Source of the DNA: Phycisphaeraceae bacterium
Lineage (GTDB): Bacteria > Planctomycetota > Phycisphaerae > Phycisphaerales > Phycisphaeraceae
DNA length: 64,000 nt
Direction of reading: 5' to 3'
Assembly: GCA_028277745.1 (NCBI GenBank)
Contig: JANQFR010000065.1
Coordinates: forward strand, 1-64,000
Each line of letters begins with the position of its first letter. The first letter of the stretch is position 1. The notes under the pieces were generated by a model that ran no database searches, was not told the origin of the DNA, and saw only the letters and a program-made list of their open reading frames with translations. Made by a program: the position numbers and the translations under genes. Positions 60,763 through 64,000 of this stretch are shown here, in pieces.

Positions 60763-62058
60763 ATGCCAGCCATTGAACCGATCCATGCCGTGACATATGC
60801 GGGCGGGGGCGACGTGTCGTCCCGGATCGCGCCGCCGTACGACGTGCTCGACGAGGGCCCCAAGCAGGCGTTGCTCGAGGGCGATCCGCACAACATCGTG
60901 TCGATTGACCTGCCGGTGACGCCCCCGAAGACCGTCGGGCCGGACGAGGCGTACGACAAGGCCGGGCGGACCTACCGCGACTGGCTCGAGCAGGGCGTGC
61001 TGGCCCGCCGCGATGAGCCGGCGATCTACGCCTACGAGCAGGAGTACACGGTCGACGGCCAGACGCTCAAACGTCGGGGCCTGTTCGCCGGCGTCGCGGC
61101 CCAGGACTTCAACCAGCCCGGCGGCGTCTACCGCCACGAGATGACCATCCAGGGCGGCGTGGATGACCGCTCCAAGCTGATGGCCGCGTCGGCTGCCCAG
61201 TTCTCGCCCGTGTTCTCGGTCTTCGCCGACCCCCAGGCCCACGTCGTCGGCCTGCTCGGGGGGGTTTTCGAGCGGGCCCCCGACCTCCACGGCACGACCG
61301 CCCACGACGGGGTCGTCCACCGCTGCTGGGCGGTGACCGACCCGTCGACGATCCAGGCGATCCAGGCGTTCTTCAAGGACCACGAGGTGTTCATCGCCGA
61401 CGGGCACCACCGCTACACCACCGCTCTGAACTACGCCAAGGCGCACCCCGATGAGCCCGCCGCCCAGCAGTGCCTGATGGTGCTGGTCGCGGCGGAAGAC
61501 CCGGGGATGATCGTGCTGCCCTACCACCGGGTGCTGTACGGGCTGAAGGACTTCGAGATGCCGAAGCTGCTCGCGGAGGTGGTCAAACGCACGGACGTGG
61601 GGATTTTCCGATCGAGCTTCGACGCCGACCAGATGCCCGCCCTGGTCGATCGATTGCCGCATAAAGGCATGCACGCCATGGGCTTATATGCGGGCGGCGA
61701 AGAGTGTTACGTGGTCAACACGACCGAGCGGGACCCGCTGGAGAACGAGTTTCCCGACAAGCCGGAGGTCTGGCGGCAGCTGGACGTGGCGATCCTGCAG
61801 TACCTGCTGCTCGAGGGGACGGGCGCCATTGCCTCCGGCCGCGAGGGCGCCGCGTTGAGCTACCGATACACCTCCGACCTCGAGGAATTGAAGGCCATGG
61901 TCAACGCCGAGCCGGGCGGGCGGCTGGGGGTGATCATGCAGCCCACCCCCCTGGAGGCGGTGATGGGGGTGTCGCTGGCCAACGAGGTGATGCCGCCCAA
62001 GAGCACGTTTTTTTACCCCAAGCTGGCGACCGGGCTGGTGATCAACCCCTTGCGGTGA
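60763..62058 (+). CDS. DUF1015-family protein
   Basis: The 431-aa product matches the DUF1015 family: RIAPPYDVLDEG (about residues 23-34), the HHRYTTALNYAK motif (about 214-225) and MGVSLANEVMPPKSTFFYPK near the end. The family is widespread and has no agreed function; its sequence is soluble and cytoplasmic. ATG 60763 was chosen because the frame to 60634 has no family features. It is divergent from AroDE and followed by the ECF sigma gene. Confidence 0.9.
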   Translation: MPAIEPIHAVTYAGGGDVSSRIAPPYDVLDEGPKQALLEGDPHNIVSIDLPVTPPKTVGPDEAYDKAGRTYRDWLEQGVLARRDEPAIYAYEQEYTVDGQTLKRRGLFAGVAAQDFNQPGGVYRHEMTIQGGVDDRSKLMAASAAQFSPVFSVFADPQAHVVGLLGGVFERAPDLHGTTAHDGVVHRCWAVTDPSTIQAIQAFFKDHEVFIADGHHRYTTALNYAKAHPDEPAAQQCLMVLVAAEDPGMIVLPYHRVLYGLKDFEMPKLLAEVVKRTDVGIFRSSFDADQMPALVDRLPHKGMHAMGLYAGGEECYVVNTTERDPLENEFPDKPEVWRQLDVAILQYLLLEGTGAIASGREGAALSYRYTSDLEELKAMVNAEPGGRLGVIMQPTPLEAVMGVSLANEVMPPKSTFFYPKLATGLVINPLR

Positions 62059-62154
62059 GCCGGCCGCCGGCCCCGTCTGCGGTGAAACGGCGGGCCGGGG
62101 TCGCGTTGGAGCGGCTTTTCCTGTTTACTGTTCACGGTTCACGGTCACCGATGG

Positions 62155-62766
62155 ATGCCGATGGCGGACGCGAAGATCACCGACGAACAGCTCCTGGCGC
62201 GGTATCAGGCCGGGGAAACCGAGTGCTTTGAGCAGTTGGTCGAGCGATACCGCCAGGAATTGTTCCATTTTCTGGTGCGTTTCGTGGGCAACCGGGCGGC
62301 GGCGGAAGACCTGTTCCAGGAATCGTTCCTGCAGGTTCACCTCTCGGCGGACACGTTCGACCCGACCAAGCGGTTCAAGCCGTGGCTCTTCACGATCGCG
62401 GCAAACAAGGCTCGGGATTATCTGCGAAGGAGCAACCGGCGTCAGGCGGCGCCGCTCTCGGCGTCGATGGACGGGGCCGGGGAGGACGGCCGGGCGTTTA
62501 TCGACCTGCTGGAAGCCGAGGTGCCCCAGCCCGGCGCGGCGGCGGAAGACGCCGAGAGCGCCGAAGCCGTGCGGCAGACCGTGGCGTCGCTGCCCGACCA
62601 CCTCCGCGAAGTGCTTGTCCTAGCCTATTTTAACCAGTTTGCCTACAAGGAGATCGCCGAGATGCTCGGCATCCCGCTCGGCACGGTCAAGAGCCGGCTG
62701 CACGCCGCGGTCGGAACTTTCGCCGAATTGTGGAAGTCTCGAACCCAACCCGTGTCCGGCACGTAA
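62155..62766 (+). CDS. ECF-type RNA polymerase sigma factor
   Basis: The 203-aa product has sigma region 2 (CFEQLVERYRQELFHFLVRF and DLFQESFLQVH, about 24-65) and region 4 (FAYKEIAEMLGIPLGTVKSR, about 164-183). The linker is short, as in ECF (group 4) factors. The ATG at 62155 or 62161 is possible; there is no clear Shine-Dalgarno. It is followed after 48 bases by a membrane protein that is a likely anti-sigma partner. Confidence 0.92.
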   Translation: MPMADAKITDEQLLARYQAGETECFEQLVERYRQELFHFLVRFVGNRAAAEDLFQESFLQVHLSADTFDPTKRFKPWLFTIAANKARDYLRRSNRRQAAPLSASMDGAGEDGRAFIDLLEAEVPQPGAAAEDAESAEAVRQTVASLPDHLREVLVLAYFNQFAYKEIAEMLGIPLGTVKSRLHAAVGTFAELWKSRTQPVSGT

Positions 62767-62814
62767 CACCACTACTGGGCGCCTCAACCCGGAAGGCAGA
62801 AAGACACGCTTCTC

Positions 62815-63828
62815 ATGAGTGAATCGACTTCAAAGGCCGATACCTGCACCCTCTGTCCCCAAGACGCCGCCGTCTTGGACGCGTTTCTGGCGAACCGCGC
62901 CGCCGGCTTGGCGAGCGGGCCCATGCCGCCCGATTCGGCCGAACGCATGGCCAAGCTGATGGAGCTGATGAGCGTCCTCGACGCCTGCCCGGTCGAGGAA
63001 CCGGCGACGGATATCCTGAAAAACACCCTCGCCCGCGTCGACGCCGAGCGCAACCGCCGCCAGTTCGCCGAGCAGGTGGCGATGCTCGCCGAGCCCCGCC
63101 GCACCCTGGGCGTCCACTGGGGCCAGATCGCCTCCGCCGCCGCGGTGTTCCTGATCGGCGCCAGCCTCCTGATGCCGGTCCTCGAGCGCAACCGGGACGA
63201 CGCCTACCGGGCCGTCGGCGCCTCCAATCTGCAGATGGCCGGGAAAGGGTTCGAGAAATACGCCGCCGAGCACCGCGGCGTCATGCCCAAGTACCACACC
63301 GCCCCCAACAGCTCCTGGTGGAACGTCGGCGACGTCAACGGCAAGTACGCCCAGTCCAACTCCGCCCATCTTTACAAGCTCATCCGCCAGCAGTACCTCC
63401 AGCCCGAACAACTCGCCGATCCCGCCAACCCCCACGCTCGTCCCGAGGACATGAGCGCCAAGGACTACGACTGGAAGGCGCCCGAGCAGGTTTCCTACAG
63501 CTACCAGAACCAGCACGGCCGCCCGGAGATCCGGCTCAACGACCAGCCGTACCTGGTCATCCTCGCCAACAAGAACCCGATGTTCGTCCCCTACAACGGC
63601 AAGGTCGTGCATGACCGCTCGGTTTCGCCTCTCTCGGCGAGCCGGATGTACGACGGCCGCGGCCAGAACATGCTGACCGCCGACGGCCACGTGACCTGGT
63701 CGGCCAGCCCCCAGGTGGTGAACCCCCGCACCGGCCAGACCGACAACATCTACGCCGCCCAGGGCGTTGAGGACTACACCGGCAAAGAAACCCCCGCCGC
63801 GCCTGACGACGCGTTTCTCGTGCCGTAA
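62815..63828 (+). CDS. Membrane protein downstream of ECF sigma: anti-sigma-like N-terminus with pseudopilin-like ectodomain
   Basis: The 337-aa product has a cytoplasmic region (about 1-100) with an early CTLC pair (C11, C14), a helical section, one TM segment (about 104-122), and then a periplasmic-side domain. Just after the TM, GASNLQMAGKGFEKYAAEHRG resembles (trimmed) the CASNL..GLA..YA.D..G start of DUF1559/H-X9-DG pseudopilins, and NMLTADGHVTW (about 287-297) matches their end. Location right after the sigma gene, plus the N-terminal size, suggest an anti-sigma factor that senses through a pilin-like domain. No zinc HxxxCxxC motif is present, so it would not be a ZAS type. Confidence 0.72.
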   Translation: MSESTSKADTCTLCPQDAAVLDAFLANRAAGLASGPMPPDSAERMAKLMELMSVLDACPVEEPATDILKNTLARVDAERNRRQFAEQVAMLAEPRRTLGVHWGQIASAAAVFLIGASLLMPVLERNRDDAYRAVGASNLQMAGKGFEKYAAEHRGVMPKYHTAPNSSWWNVGDVNGKYAQSNSAHLYKLIRQQYLQPEQLADPANPHARPEDMSAKDYDWKAPEQVSYSYQNQHGRPEIRLNDQPYLVILANKNPMFVPYNGKVVHDRSVSPLSASRMYDGRGQNMLTADGHVTWSASPQVVNPRTGQTDNIYAAQGVEDYTGKETPAAPDDAFLVP

Positions 63829-63861
63829 ACCACTTTTTTGACCTTGCCGGTTAACCTACGA

Positions 63862-63885
63862 AGTCCCGCATGCGCGTGCGGGACT
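63862..63885. terminator. Hairpin after the anti-sigma-like gene
   Basis: AGTCCCGCA and TGCGGGACT are a perfect 9-bp stem around TGCGCG, 33 bases after the stop codon. It could be a terminator, but no T-tract follows. The final 115 bases of the window hold no supported feature. Confidence 0.5.
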
Positions 63886-64000
63886 CCCGTTAGGTGAAGA
63901 TTCTCTTTGGCGAGACGGGCCGGGACCGATAAAATGGCTTTTTAAGAAGCCTTCTACACACTACGCCTCGAAAGGGGGTGTCAGGTGTTGGCCGCTGATG

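Noticed and set aside
1..64000. CRISPR arrays, tRNA or rRNA genes, prophage or insertion-sequence transposases
   Set aside because: I saw no regular direct repeats with spacers, no cloverleaf-like sequence, and no phage or transposase proteins. The repeats found are palindromic and scattered.

Overview
The window is high-GC DNA that most resembles a planctomycete, probably of the class Phycisphaerae. This is inferred from protein types only: two PEP-CTERM proteins, two tandem [13 protein letters not shown] pseudopilins, an AroD-AroE fusion, a solute-binding-protein/permease fusion, and many LacI/GntR/DeoR-controlled sugar genes. I saw no rRNA, tRNA, CRISPR array, prophage or transposase gene.

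Layout. 1-11.7 kb is housekeeping and membrane genes: a truncated zinc-ribbon membrane protein, moaA, a hexose-6-phosphate mutarotase, a four-gene ABC-2 export-type cluster (ATPase, two permeases and a large membrane-anchored helical protein), a two-TM protein with a long structured leader, Sua5 and an HdeD-like protein. 11.8-28.5 kb is a glycan-degradation locus. A minus-strand operon (LacI, two pseudopilins, a GH172/DUF2961 enzyme, a 958-aa secreted beta-helix protein) faces a plus-strand run (a second beta-helix protein, a TIM-barrel-like hydrolase, a beta-propeller protein, a second LacI, two PEP-CTERM proteins). 28.6-40.3 kb holds a CUT1-type sugar importer made of two unusual subunits, no ATPase, a three-gene catabolic operon (epimerase, DapA-type lyase, threonine-ammonia-lyase type enzyme), a GntR-LacI-type regulator, a Gfo/Idh/MocA dehydrogenase and an SGNH esterase. 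40.3-53.5 kb is a second catabolic block: FGGY kinase, ceramidase-like hydrolase, DeoR regulator, NagA-like, NagB-like, class III aminotransferase, class I aldolase, SDR, AGE epimerase, GntR regulator, DapA-type lyase and a second Gfo/Idh/MocA enzyme. 53.7-63.8 kb returns to general functions: FMN-type oxidase, EamA exporter, PpiC-like lipoprotein, YraN, EI24 protein, ankyrin protein, AroDE, DUF1015, and an ECF sigma factor with a membrane partner.

Reading of the whole: secreted hydrolases cut a complex glycan outside the cell, the fused ABC importer takes up the products, and esterase, deacetylase, deaminase, kinase, dehydrogenase and aldolase-type enzymes convert acetylated amino or acidic sugars to central intermediates. 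The substrate cannot be named from sequence. Intergenic spaces carry several families of palindromic repeats, including one REPIN-like 53-bp element present three times.
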